Below are positions 53,901 through 62,217 of a DNA stretch of 64,000 nucleotides, piece by piece. The translations under genes were made by a program, and so were the position numbers. This stretch comes from Marinilongibacter aquaticus (GTDB lineage Bacteria; Bacteroidota; Bacteroidia; Cytophagales; Spirosomataceae), in the NCBI RefSeq assembly GCF_020149935.1, contig NZ_CP083757.1, forward strand, positions 1,881,001 through 1,945,000. Direction: 5' to 3'. Every line of letters starts with the position of its first letter. Positions within the stretch are counted from its first letter, which is position 1. The notes beneath the pieces are model-generated. The model did no database searches. It was not told the origin of the DNA and worked only from the letters and a program-made list of their open reading frames with translations.

Positions 53901-54289
53901 AATCCTGTAAACCGCATCACAGCCTCTCGGCATTTTTGATTGTATTCGGCCACAGAAATTTTCTTCCCGATATCTTCTTTCGTGATACCCAACTCTTTTT
54001 CTACCTGCAATTCAACAGGCAAACCGTGCGTATCCCATCCCCCCTTTCGGTTTACTTGAAAACCTTTCAGCGTTTGAAAACGGCAGAAAATATCCTTGAT
54101 GGTTCGGGCCATTACGTGGTGGATGCCGGGTGTGCCGTTGGCCGAAGGAGGCCCTTCGTAAAAAGTGAAACTGGGGTGACCATTTCGGTTGCTCACAGAT
54201 TTTTCGAATATGTCTTCAGCTTTCCAAAAATTTGCGATTTCTTCGGCTACATCGGCATAATTCACTGCCTTAAACTCAGGATATTTCAT
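50921..54289 (-). CDS. ileS: Isoleucyl-tRNA synthetase
   Basis: Attaches isoleucine to its tRNA; includes an editing domain. The 1122-residue protein starts MKYPEFKAVNYADVAEEIAN, has the HIGH motif as GIHH in PPSANGTPGIHHVMARTIKD, the tryptophan-rich GGWDTHGLPVELQVEKELGI, and KMSK in KNGNKMSKRLGN. The C-terminal anticodon domain is long. An ATG at 54289 is used; a much longer frame upstream overlaps the promoter region and the divergent kdtA. GIHH is usual in Bacteroidota IleRS. Confidence 0.96.
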   Translation of the reverse strand: MKYPEFKAVNYADVAEEIANFWKAEDIFEKSVSNRNGHPSFTFYEGPPSANGTPGIHHVMARTIKDIFCRFQTLKGFQVNRKGGWDTHGLPVELQVEKELGITKEDIGKKISVAEYNQKCREAVMRFTGLWSEMTEKMGYWVDMENPYITYKNEYIESVWNLLKRLYEKGLLYKGYTIQPYSPAAGTGLSSHELNQPGTYRDVKDTSMTAQFKVEMNEQAQNLFDAADAEVFILAWTTTPWTLPSNAALTVGKGIEYVLVKTFNPYTHLPVNVVLAKDLLKGYFSEKGKDGDFEGYADSNKKVLPWKVLKSFKGAELEGIRYEQLLPYVQPEGEAFRVIVGDFVTTEDGTGIVHTAPTFGADDFRVAQQNGIPAIMVKDENGKEMPLVDRKGRFVAEVSDFPLEYVKTEYYTDEELAQETAKQGRDKYLSVDERISIKLKEENRAFNVQRYEHSYPHCWRTDKPVLYYPLDSWFIKTTAVKDRLAELNKTINWKPESTGTGRFGNWLENLVDWNLSRSRFWGTPLPIWRNEEGEELCVGSVAELSAEIDKAIAAGLMKENYLRTKADELDYDSFDLHRPYVDEVVLVSNSGKALYREPDLIDVWFDSGAMPYAQWHMPFENESIFEKAYPADFISEGVDQTRGWFFTLHAIAGMLYDSVAFKNVVSTGLVLDKNGNKMSKRLGNAVDPFETLKNYGADPTRWYMITNAQPWDNLRFDLTGVTEVRNKFFGTLTNTYNFFALYANLDNYRFTGIINFNALTELDRWILSKLQSLIEEVDSAYANYEPTKAGRAIQDFVSDQLSNWYVRLGRRRFWKGELTDDKQAAYETLGLCLKTVSMLMSPIAPFYGDWLYKNLFVEGDAESVHLTDFPKVNEVWINDELQTSMDYAQRISSMVHALRKANKLKVRQPLSKILIPVLSSETRKQIAAVDELIKSEVNIKAVEYLDDASGVLSKKVKPNFKTLGPKYGKNMKAVANEISALDTAAIAELERNGKYNLAVGEIELTDVEILTEDLPGYLTAQDGNLTVALDITLTEDLKFEGIARDFVNKIQNYRKDSGFEVTDKINIQLANNNDELAQAIEANKSYICQEVQALSLEVQDDVADAVELEMDEFVLKVKVEVA

Positions 54290-54354
54290 GTCTTGCTTGC
54301 GGTTCAAAAATTGACTTTGAAAACAGATTGCGTCTCTATTTTCAAAACAAGTCG

Positions 54355-54362
54355 CAAAGATA
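54355..54362 (-). promoter_or_regulatory. -7 element of ileS
   Basis: CAAAGATA on the plus strand reads TATCTTTG on the minus strand, fitting TAnnTTTG. The start would be near 54348, about 59 nt before the ileS ATG. The -33 element is unclear. Confidence 0.5.
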
Positions 54363-54389
54363 AGAAATTCAAAAATGCAATTGATGTGG

Positions 54390-54397
54390 TATCTTTG
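54390..54397 (+). promoter_or_regulatory. -7 element of kdtA, possibly leaderless
   Basis: TATCTTTG at 54390-54397 predicts a transcription start near 54404, which is the A of the kdtA ATG, so the mRNA may lack a leader. No good -33 element is seen. Confidence 0.5.
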
Positions 54398-54403
54398 CAT
54401 ATT

Positions 54404-55648
54404 ATGCTTCAACACCTCTACAATTGGATGATGCGGGCTTATTTTCTCGCGATCAAGAGCTTTGGCTTTTTCAACGAAAAGGCAAAAAAACGGGCCGAAA
54501 ACAATTTGAATTATCAAACTGTTCTGCACAAAAGAAAACCGAATGCTCCATTGGCTTGGTTTCACTGTGCCTCTTTGGGCGAATTTGAGCAAGGCCGGCC
54601 AGTGATCGAATCCTTTTCCACACAATATCCCAACTGGCAGATCCTCTTGACTTTCTTCTCGCCTTCGGGCTACGATGTGCGTAAAAACTACGCTGCTGCA
54701 GATATCGTGTGTTATTTACCCATAGATAAACCGAAAGATGCCCGTGCTTTCGTTCAGGCATTCCAGCCCAATTTGGCGGTTTTCGTGAAATATGAATTTT
54801 GGCGTAACTTCCTGATTAACTGCAAAGAGAAAAACATTCCCCTGCTTTCAATTTCCACTATATTCAGGCCTTCTCAATTGTTCTTTTCTCCGTTCGGAGG
54901 GTTCCAAAGGCAGGTCTTGCACACTATCGATCACTTCTTTGTGCAAAATGAAGAATCGGCCCAATTGCTCGACAAAATCGAAATCAAAAACTATTCCATT
55001 GCAGGAGATACCCGATTCGATCGTGTGGCCGACACCTTGAAAAACATCAAGGCCATTCCATTGGCCCAAAAATTTGTAGCCGACAAATTGTGCATGGTTT
55101 GCGGTTCTGTTTGGCCCGAAGACATGGAAGTGTTGTTGCCATTTATGGCCCAAAATCCTGAACTGAAATTCATCGTAGCTCCACACGAAATACAGGACAG
55201 CGAAATGAGCAAATGGGAAAATCGTATGGAAAACGGCAGCCTTCGTTTTTCAAATGCTGAAAAACACCCCGATCTGCTACAGGCACAATGTCTGATCATC
55301 GACAATGTGGGTATGCTTTCTTCGCTTTACCAATACGGCAGTTTTGCCTTTATTGGCGGGGCTTTCGGAGCTGGCTTGCACAATATACTGGAAGCCGCCA
55401 CTTTTGGCATGCCGCTTTTTTTCGGGCACAAAAAGTATCATAAATTTCAAGAGGCTCACGACCTCATTGCAAAGCAAGTGGCTTTCCCTGTGGCCAATTA
55501 CTCCGAATTTCAGGATGCGTACAACCGAATCGATTTCACCAAAAGGCAACAAATCTCAACAGATTCGAGAAGTTACATAGAAGAAAAAACGGGAGCGACC
55601 GAAATGATTATGCATTGGATTGAAAACCACATTCCTGTCGATCAATGA
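54404..55648 (+). CDS. kdtA: 3-deoxy-D-manno-octulosonate (Kdo) transferase
   Basis: Adds Kdo to lipid A. The 414-residue GT30-type enzyme has an N-terminal hydrophobic anchor (LYNWMMRAYFLAIKSFGFF), WFHCASLGEFEQGRPVIE, LLTFFSPSGYDVRKNY, FVKYEFWRNFLINC, and in the C-terminal half DNVGMLSSLYQYGSFAFIGG and GLHNILEAATFGMPLFFGH. These fit WaaA/KdtA. It ends 7 bp past the stop of the convergent DUF3500 gene. It goes with kdsD (14.7 kb) in Kdo synthesis. Whether it is mono- or bifunctional cannot be told. Confidence 0.94.
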   Translation: MLQHLYNWMMRAYFLAIKSFGFFNEKAKKRAENNLNYQTVLHKRKPNAPLAWFHCASLGEFEQGRPVIESFSTQYPNWQILLTFFSPSGYDVRKNYAAADIVCYLPIDKPKDARAFVQAFQPNLAVFVKYEFWRNFLINCKEKNIPLLSISTIFRPSQLFFSPFGGFQRQVLHTIDHFFVQNEESAQLLDKIEIKNYSIAGDTRFDRVADTLKNIKAIPLAQKFVADKLCMVCGSVWPEDMEVLLPFMAQNPELKFIVAPHEIQDSEMSKWENRMENGSLRFSNAEKHPDLLQAQCLIIDNVGMLSSLYQYGSFAFIGGAFGAGLHNILEAATFGMPLFFGHKKYHKFQEAHDLIAKQVAFPVANYSEFQDAYNRIDFTKRQQISTDSRSYIEEKTGATEMIMHWIENHIPVDQ

Positions 55649-56670
55649 TCTTCGCGAATGTGCTTGGCAATGACGTCTTCTCCCCAATCGTTCGCAAATT
55701 CGCGTACCACGGTATGCACATGATTCGCGTTGTTTTGCGTGCAATCGTACTCTATTAAAATAGCAGGACTGTGGATGCGGTAGTAATGCCCTTCGCCCCA
55801 ATGATCGACTCCCATCCAGACAAAATGCAGTTTGTCTATACCTTCTTGCTCAATTTTCTGCATCAATTCCACAGCAAAGCCTTTGGGCGAGCGACGCACA
55901 TAATAGCTCACCATATCGAGCAAAGCCCTTTGTTGCTCTTTACTCATTTCAGCAAACGAAAGTCCCTCTTCCATGTTGATTGTGGGCTTGGCCTCGGCTT
56001 TGTTCGAACTTTGAATATCATATGGCGATTTTTCAGCAATCAAAGCCTTTTGTTTTTGTGCTTCGTTTAACGAAGCCAGAAAATCAAAACCCATCTGCGT
56101 TTCCTTTTTAAGCACCTCGGTGCCTTCAGGCTTGGGCATTCCTGCGGGCACGCGAGCGGGATTTGTCCCAAAAAACAAAGGTGTGGCCGAGGCGATCTCT
56201 CCCGCGGCCGACGAATAATTCAAAGACAAATGGTGGCCTTCTATACGCCAGCCCCAAACTTCGTCAGTATCGGGTGTACCGAAGATGGAAAAATAATATT
56301 TCTGCGGATCGCGGTGGTCGCTATCGGCGGGCCGCTTTTCCAGCACATGCAACACGCCTTCGAGTTGCATAATGGCCAGAGCTGTTTCACGCCCACTCTC
56401 GCTCAAAGACGCCTTAAGTATTTTCTGGGCCAATTTTTTCTGCGACGCATCGAGTTTGCGATAATCCAGTCCCTTTCTTGGCACAGGTGTGAAAAACCAA
56501 TTCTTCCGTTCGGGCGAATCGAATGAAAATTGAATTTCACTTTTCAGATTATCGGGTAAGCTTTTCAAAAGAGCCTGACAGGCTTCCAAAGCTTCGGTGT
56601 TGCTGTTTTTTTGAGCACAAGCGGCCAAGCTGAGCACCAAAGCAAACATCAGGTTTGCAATTTGTTTCAT
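55642..56670 (-). CDS. DUF3500 family protein, exported
   Basis: A 342-residue protein of unknown function. N-terminal MKQIANLMFALVLSLAACAQ is a lipoprotein-like signal (AAC). The body has typical DUF3500 features (WFFTPVPRKGLDYRKLDASQ, RDPQKYYFSIFG, WGWRIEGHHLSLNYS). The family is seen with metal- or redox-related exported proteins, but no reaction is known. The start at 56670 is chosen for the signal peptide; an upstream ATG at 56763 would overlap the divergent DUF2520 gene. It overlaps kdtA by 7 bp at the 3' end. Confidence 0.85.
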   Translation of the reverse strand: MKQIANLMFALVLSLAACAQKNSNTEALEACQALLKSLPDNLKSEIQFSFDSPERKNWFFTPVPRKGLDYRKLDASQKKLAQKILKASLSESGRETALAIMQLEGVLHVLEKRPADSDHRDPQKYYFSIFGTPDTDEVWGWRIEGHHLSLNYSSAAGEIASATPLFFGTNPARVPAGMPKPEGTEVLKKETQMGFDFLASLNEAQKQKALIAEKSPYDIQSSNKAEAKPTINMEEGLSFAEMSKEQQRALLDMVSYYVRRSPKGFAVELMQKIEQEGIDKLHFVWMGVDHWGEGHYYRIHSPAILIEYDCTQNNANHVHTVVREFANDWGEDVIAKHIREDH

Positions 56671-56740
56671 TTCACTGGGGGTTGAATTATCGCACAATCT
56701 ACATATATTGACCGCCAATCGAAATAATTTCTGAGTAAAA

Positions 56741-57529
56741 ATGACCGTATCGATAATTGGCACGGGAAATCTGGCCTGGCATTATTTAAGAGAATTCGAA
56801 GAACAGAGTATCCCTGTGGCCGAGGTATTTACACGCAGTAAGAAAAAGGCGGAAGACTTTCGCGGTTATGCATACGATGTAAAAATTCAAACCCATCTCG
56901 ATTTCAGCGATAGTCCTTCAACTTTTTTTTTCCTTGCCGTATCCGATGATGCCTTGGCCATGGTGGCTACAGAAATCAAATTGCCGCCAGAGGCCATTTT
57001 GATTCACAGTTCCGGAGCCAAACCTCTAACTATTTTAGAGGTTACTTTAAATCGAAATCCCGATGCTCAATTGGCGGTTTTTTATCCTTTAATGACTTTT
57101 TCCAAAGGCCATCCCGTAGATTTTCGACACGTGCCCATTTGTTTGGAAGCCGAGACACAAAGCACCTTGAAAAGCTTGACAAAGTTGGCCAAAAAAATCA
57201 GCAAAGATGTGCTCACTGTAAATTCTTCGCAAAGGGTCAGCTTGCACATTGCAGCCGTTTTTGCCTGTAATTTCGTCAACCATCTTTGGGCCTTAAGCCA
57301 AGAGATTCTCGACGAAAAAGAACTGGAATTCGATTTGCTTAAACCTTTAATACAAGAAACTTTCGAAAAGGCCATGAAAGCCGATCACCCCGCTTATGTG
57401 CAGACTGGGCCCGCCTTGCGAAATGATAATTCTACCTTAACTTTACATCAAAATTTAATTGCTGAAGACGAAGACCTTTTACGGGTTTATCGCACACTCA
57501 GCAAAAGCATTCAAGATTGGCATCAATGA
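56741..57529 (+). CDS. Rossmann-fold DUF2520 family protein
   Basis: A 262-residue protein with an N-terminal NAD(P)-binding motif (VSIIGTGNLAWHYLREF), an FFLAVSDDALAMVA segment and ILIHSSGAKPLTILEV, followed by a helical C-terminal DUF2520 domain (LHIAAVFACNFVNHLWALSQ). The shape is like F420-dependent NADP reductases or 6-phosphogluconate-type dehydrogenases, but the substrate is unknown. The stop overlaps the start of the next gene (ATGA), so they are co-translated. Confidence 0.87.
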   Translation: MTVSIIGTGNLAWHYLREFEEQSIPVAEVFTRSKKKAEDFRGYAYDVKIQTHLDFSDSPSTFFFLAVSDDALAMVATEIKLPPEAILIHSSGAKPLTILEVTLNRNPDAQLAVFYPLMTFSKGHPVDFRHVPICLEAETQSTLKSLTKLAKKISKDVLTVNSSQRVSLHIAAVFACNFVNHLWALSQEILDEKELEFDLLKPLIQETFEKAMKADHPAYVQTGPALRNDNSTLTLHQNLIAEDEDLLRVYRTLSKSIQDWHQ

Positions 57530-58521
57530 AATTAATTTCAACCCTTATCCTTTTACTGAGCCTTACTGTGGCCTGCTCTTCCGAAAACAGTGACGAAAAA
57601 AACAACGATGCTGCGGCAGAGAATGAATTGAACATCGACCCGAAAAGCGAATTTCCTTCCACTATTCTGTACACTGGAGCAGAACAGCCCCAAGACAGTA
57701 GCCAAATTCTCAATACCGAAACCGCTCCCGAGGGTATGGTCGCAATCGACGGCGGCAATGTACGCATCGGTTCGAATGAAGGTTTTGATCACGAACGCCC
57801 TCTTTTCTGGGCCCGTTTGAAACCCTTTTTCATGGATAAATCGCCAGTTACGGTAGGCGAGTTCAGAAAATTCGTTGAAGACACAGGTTATAAAACCGAT
57901 GCCGATAAATTTGGCAATGCTGGGATAATCCACGAAACAACCAATAAAACTTGGATTCTTAAAGATGGAGCCAATTGGGAGTACCCCATGGGGCATGATT
58001 TCCCGAAGGCCAAAGACGATCACCCCGTCACGCAGGTGTCGTGGCGAGATGCCGAAGCCTATGCCAAATGGGCGGGCAAAAGATTGCCCCATGAAATTGA
58101 ATGGGAACATGCCGCAAGAAACGGTCACAACAGCCGTAACATCTATCCTTGGGGAGATAATTTGGAACCCGATGGCAAATTTAGAGCCAATGTATGGAAC
58201 GGGATTTTCCCCGAACACAATGAAGTTTCGGATGGTTTTCCGGAAACATCGCCTGTGGGCTATTATGGTCAAACACCGATTGGCCTGACAGACATGAGCG
58301 GAAATGTATGGGAATGGTGCAGCAATCACCATTTTGATTACCGCACTTTGGCCATACCCAATTTCCCTAAAAAAGTGGATCAAGAAATGTCTGAACGCGG
58401 TGGATCTTTTCTTTGTGAACCGACTTGGTGTCATGGATACCGCGTATCTGGACGGTCTTCTTCCACTTCGGAGACTTCTTTGTTTCATGTCGGTTTCCGC
58501 TGTGTGAAAGACATCGAATAA
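57526..58521 (+). CDS. Formylglycine-generating enzyme family lipoprotein
   Basis: A 331-residue protein. N-terminal LISTLILLLSLTVACSSEN is a lipoprotein signal. The SUMF1/FGE-type domain runs from about residue 60: MVAIDGGNVRIGSNEG, FMDKSPVTVGEFRKFVED, VTQVSWRDAEAYAKWAGKRL, IEWEHAARNGH, DMSGNVWEWCSNH, and near the end GGSFLCEPTWCHGYR and VGFRCVKD. The spacing C-x4-C matches the two catalytic cysteines of true FGE, which converts a sulfatase Cys to formylglycine. A sulfatase is not in the window. It starts in the stop of DUF2520 and ends in the start of the next gene. Confidence 0.88.
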   Translation: MKLISTLILLLSLTVACSSENSDEKNNDAAAENELNIDPKSEFPSTILYTGAEQPQDSSQILNTETAPEGMVAIDGGNVRIGSNEGFDHERPLFWARLKPFFMDKSPVTVGEFRKFVEDTGYKTDADKFGNAGIIHETTNKTWILKDGANWEYPMGHDFPKAKDDHPVTQVSWRDAEAYAKWAGKRLPHEIEWEHAARNGHNSRNIYPWGDNLEPDGKFRANVWNGIFPEHNEVSDGFPETSPVGYYGQTPIGLTDMSGNVWEWCSNHHFDYRTLAIPNFPKKVDQEMSERGGSFLCEPTWCHGYRVSGRSSSTSETSLFHVGFRCVKDIE

Positions 58522-59093
58522 TGAACGAAAGCCCGCAATTAGGCTTATTCTCTCCAAATGAAACCGTAGAAATTGAGATTGCCTTTGCGATCCCAGAGCC
58601 TTTACATGGTCAAATTTTGAACCTCAAAAGACAAATATTTGCGGTAGCCGGAAATTATGACTTTTCCAGATCTGCCCCTCATATCTCTGTTCACAATTTT
58701 GAGGTTGGGGTAAAATCCGAAAAAATTGTATTCTCCAAAATACAAAAACACTTGTCGCTTATCCGGCCGATCAATTTGCATTTAGACGGTTTTGAATTCA
58801 TTCCAAAACAATTCATGGCTTGGTCGAAGATATTCAATCGAGCAGATTTCGACGATGTAAGGCAAGCCATCAAACACCTCAGGTTGGATATTGACAAGCA
58901 CAATCCCAACTTCTCATTTCACCCGCACCTCACTGTTGCCCGAATGAAAAGCAAAGAGCAATATTTGCAGCTCACCGAAATTTTGGAGAAAACCGCACTT
59001 TCTGGTCAGTATTTACTGGATAAAATCCTTGTCCAAAGTCCACTTGCGGAAAGGAATTGGGAGAAAAGAGAAATCGGAGTAATCCACCTATAG
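58521..59093 (+). CDS. 2'-5' RNA ligase/cyclic phosphodiesterase family protein
   Basis: A 190-residue protein with the two HxT-type motifs of the family: HIS in SAPHISVHNFEVG and HLT in FHPHLTVARMKSKEQYL. The first motif has Ser in place of Thr, allowed in the family. Such proteins open cyclic phosphates or join RNA ends; the substrate here is unknown. The ATG at 58521 overlaps the stop of the FGE-like gene (TAATG). It is the last of three co-translated genes. Confidence 0.85.
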   Translation: MNESPQLGLFSPNETVEIEIAFAIPEPLHGQILNLKRQIFAVAGNYDFSRSAPHISVHNFEVGVKSEKIVFSKIQKHLSLIRPINLHLDGFEFIPKQFMAWSKIFNRADFDDVRQAIKHLRLDIDKHNPNFSFHPHLTVARMKSKEQYLQLTEILEKTALSGQYLLDKILVQSPLAERNWEKREIGVIHL

Positions 59094-59101
59094 TATAGGT
59101 A

Positions 59102-61918
59102 TTAGGGGCTTACCGAAAACAAAGCGTTTGGGTTAATGCTCAACACCGCATGGGGTTTTGTTTCCAAACCACGAATATTCGCACTCTCCCCATCATGAAT
59201 TTGCACACTATGTTCTGGATTGATAATCACTTTATCTTGCACCGTGGGTACTTTTCCGCAGTTCCACGTATTCGAGTCTATCCAATCTCCACTCGCGATG
59301 CTCTCAACCAGCCCGTCACAATCTAAGCCCAACCTGAAAAGCTCAAAACCATATTCCGGAGAGTTTGCTACAAAATACAAGAAATTGCCCACGACAATTA
59401 AGCTATTGGGCTCCACCGCATACTCTTCGGGTTCAAAGATAAACTTCTCCGTATTATCCAGAATATTGATGGCCTTCATGGAACCCGTCTCATCCATAAA
59501 GTAGAAATAATTGTGGTGAAGACTGAATCGAATATCGCTATTGGATGCATTCGAAAGGTATATCTCGGTACCGTTTAGGGTTCCGTCAGTTATCGCCAAC
59601 TGCTTGGCCAAACCACCATCTGAGACCACAAGAAGGAGAGCAGTCGACAGATCCAAATATTCGTCGACTTTCATTTTATAAAAATTCTGGGCCGTAAATT
59701 GTTGCAATAAGGTGAGTTCTTCCGATTTTGGCTTATATGCATACACATAAGCCTTGTCGTCTACCTTTTCCAGAATAATAAGTGTATTGTGGAAGACCCG
59801 AATGTAAATTTCAGACTTGCCGATGGGCGTGAAATCAAGAGGCGGAAGTGTTATAAAATTTAAATATTCAAGATTGGCACTGTATACCTTTCGGCTTCCA
59901 TCCTTAAGAGAAAACCATATTAAACTATTCAATTCAACCACTGAGAATGGTTCTGCCGATAAGACATAGGTCCATTTGTCCGAGCCCGTTGCCCTATCGA
60001 TAAAAGCCAATTCAAAGCTCGAATCTATTTCGCTCGAAGAAACCAAATCACCATTTAAAAAGCCATGAATCTGAATACCTCTATTGGCCGCAAACCACGA
60101 AACACTTTCGGCTTCAATTTTCCCAATCTGGGCGGCATCCGGTTCAAACTTTTTTGTCACTGAGAAGAAAAAAGCCCCATTGTCTACTCTGGGTATGGAA
60201 ATTGAGCCGTTGGTCACAGAATAGATTAAGGCCAGATTGCTTAGGTCTGTATTCAGTTTCCAAAGAGAAGCCTCGTTATGGCTAGTGTTTTGGCTTAACA
60301 AAAAAATGCAGTTGCCCACATTCTTCACTTCTATCACAGACTCCCCATCCAAAAACTCAAATACTTTCACCGTTTCGTTGGTGACCGAATTGGTACGCCA
60401 CAATTCCCGAACATTCTTGGAACTGGCCACAAAAAACAATTGATCCTCAAATTTCGCAAATAGTGGACCTGGTGGATACGCAGAAAAGGCACTTTGGGTA
60501 GAGGTGTTGATATTCGCCACCAAACCTTCTTCATCCGTATTTAAATCGTGATAAAATAGCTCTTTCCCTACAGAATCCACACTCATCGAGAAAAAAGCGA
60601 TAAGTTCATTTGTAAGAATAAGGGAGTTGGGACTTGTATCATCCAGTCCTTGTGGTATATCGCCCACCTCTTCAATGCCGTTTTCAGCTAATTTATACAG
60701 TTTGGTATTTGCAAAAGCCGAGAAAAATAATTCATTACCAATAACAATGAAATTTTCAGGCTTGGAGCCTTCACTTCCTGGCAAAATGTCTTCTACCAAT
60801 TGTGTGCCCTCTTTCGTCCCGTTGCTCAACCAGAGCTCACTCCCATGTACACTGTCATAGTAAGAAAAATAAACCAATCCCTGAAACTCGACAACAGATT
60901 TGTGTATTGGATATTCGGCCACCTGCTCATTTTGCCACAAAACACCTTGTTTAGCACCACTGTTTCCCGAATCAAAAAAGATGGTTTTGTCTGTCAATGC
61001 GAGAGTTCCATTGGCACTGCCATCAGTTATGAACAGGTGCTGATCCCTGTATTTCACAAAAACAGACGAACCCATCGAGATATATTCATAATCGATAATC
61101 CACCCATTTAAAGAACACAACCTTTCGAAAGTCTGATCACTTTGATTCCAACACCAAAAAGTAGTTGTATTTATACTCCCGCCCCAAGTCACGAAAAACA
61201 CTTTCTCTTCATGGCAAAAGGCATTGAATAAAGTCGTTACATAGTCGGCCTTTTCTTGTTGGCTCAGTAAACTGTTAAAATTTACGATTTCTACAAAATC
61301 CTCTGGATCATCAAGTTTTATTTTCCAAATGCTCCGTCCAGAATCACTTGTATTTCTTAAACCCACAAAAAAGTAACCATCCGAAAAAGCATACGATATG
61401 CCCTCAAACGAATAGTCTGTATTCCCAAAAGAATCAAAGGGATGCAATATTTCCAAAGAATCTCCCTCAGGCCAAAGAATCGAAGTAGATTTCAAATCTC
61501 CCTGACGATAGACAACCAATGGCTCGGAAGCCTCCGTATACTGTGCGGCCCGGTAATTTTCGAATACAGCCAATGATCCGTCATGGGTATCCAAGACTTT
61601 CACATCGTCGTTCCTTTGATAAATCAGATATGGATCAATGCATTTAAACGCTCTATTCTGAAGCACTGTGACAGAATCATCCACAAATTGTGTAATTCTA
61701 CTTTGTACATTGGTTTTGTAGATGCTCAGAAGTGCTGAGGAGTTATTATCCGAAGCCAAATAATATATGTACTCGCCAATTTCTACAAACCCACGTGGGT
61801 TGCTATCTGAATTGACTTTATTGAGATCCTCGACCAGTTCAGGGCTTTCAATCTCTTGTGCGGTAAGCCCGCCAGAACAACTACAAAGTATTACGAATAC
61901 AGATAAAAATAATTTCAA
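59102..61918 (-). CDS. Large exported repeat protein (ELW-type repeats)
   Basis: A 938-residue exported protein of unknown function. Signal FLSVFVILCSCSGGLTAQ. It has repeats such as GSELWLSNGTKEGTQLVED, IVIGNELFFSAFANTKLYKL and ITDGTLNGTEIYLSN, a beta-propeller-like pattern common in Bacteroidota. The C-terminus ASGDWIDSNTWNCGKVPT with VIINPEHSVQIHDGE is a short beta domain often found before sorting signals, but no typical type IX C-terminal domain is seen. It probably acts outside the cell or on the surface. Its 3' end lies 8 bp from the 2'-5' ligase stop. Confidence 0.7.
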   Translation of the reverse strand: MKLFLSVFVILCSCSGGLTAQEIESPELVEDLNKVNSDSNPRGFVEIGEYIYYLASDNNSSALLSIYKTNVQSRITQFVDDSVTVLQNRAFKCIDPYLIYQRNDDVKVLDTHDGSLAVFENYRAAQYTEASEPLVVYRQGDLKSTSILWPEGDSLEILHPFDSFGNTDYSFEGISYAFSDGYFFVGLRNTSDSGRSIWKIKLDDPEDFVEIVNFNSLLSQQEKADYVTTLFNAFCHEEKVFFVTWGGSINTTTFWCWNQSDQTFERLCSLNGWIIDYEYISMGSSVFVKYRDQHLFITDGSANGTLALTDKTIFFDSGNSGAKQGVLWQNEQVAEYPIHKSVVEFQGLVYFSYYDSVHGSELWLSNGTKEGTQLVEDILPGSEGSKPENFIVIGNELFFSAFANTKLYKLAENGIEEVGDIPQGLDDTSPNSLILTNELIAFFSMSVDSVGKELFYHDLNTDEEGLVANINTSTQSAFSAYPPGPLFAKFEDQLFFVASSKNVRELWRTNSVTNETVKVFEFLDGESVIEVKNVGNCIFLLSQNTSHNEASLWKLNTDLSNLALIYSVTNGSISIPRVDNGAFFFSVTKKFEPDAAQIGKIEAESVSWFAANRGIQIHGFLNGDLVSSSEIDSSFELAFIDRATGSDKWTYVLSAEPFSVVELNSLIWFSLKDGSRKVYSANLEYLNFITLPPLDFTPIGKSEIYIRVFHNTLIILEKVDDKAYVYAYKPKSEELTLLQQFTAQNFYKMKVDEYLDLSTALLLVVSDGGLAKQLAITDGTLNGTEIYLSNASNSDIRFSLHHNYFYFMDETGSMKAINILDNTEKFIFEPEEYAVEPNSLIVVGNFLYFVANSPEYGFELFRLGLDCDGLVESIASGDWIDSNTWNCGKVPTVQDKVIINPEHSVQIHDGESANIRGLETKPHAVLSINPNALFSVSP

Positions 61919-61995
61919 GTTATGCTATTTAACTTTTCACAAGTTAGGAAAAACCCAAACCAATTATCCTTAAAAGTATATATTTTCACGTATTT

Positions 61996-62036
61996 GTTAA
62001 AACACAAAAGGCCCCCCGAATCGCTTCGAGGGGCCC
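61996..62036 (-). terminator. Terminator of the rRNA operon
   Basis: A GC-rich stem (GGCCCCCCGAA at 62010-62020 against TTCGAGGGGCCC at 62025-62036, one mismatch) with loop TCGC, and on the minus strand a following U-rich run (CTTTTGTGTTTTAAC). Confidence 0.82.
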
Positions 62037-62047
62037 AGTTGTTGAAA

Positions 62048-62160
<113 letters not shown>

Positions 62161-62217
62161 AGGTCTTTGTTGACATTGCGATGAAGAAAAACCGCGGACA
62201 GCGAAACATTTTAATTG

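Noticed and set aside
53936..54403. Long upstream extension of the kdtA frame
   Set aside because: It is antisense to the conserved start of ileS; the family begins near the ATG at 54404.
54290..54625. Extension of ileS upstream of 54289
   Set aside because: It would overlap the divergent kdtA gene and its promoter; the conserved IleRS begins at MKYPEF.
59086..59100. ACCTATAGTATAGGT, a 15-bp odd palindrome at the end of the 2'-5' ligase-like gene
   Set aside because: It lies across a stop codon between convergent genes, has no hairpin-sized loop and no T run. Chance is the simplest reading.
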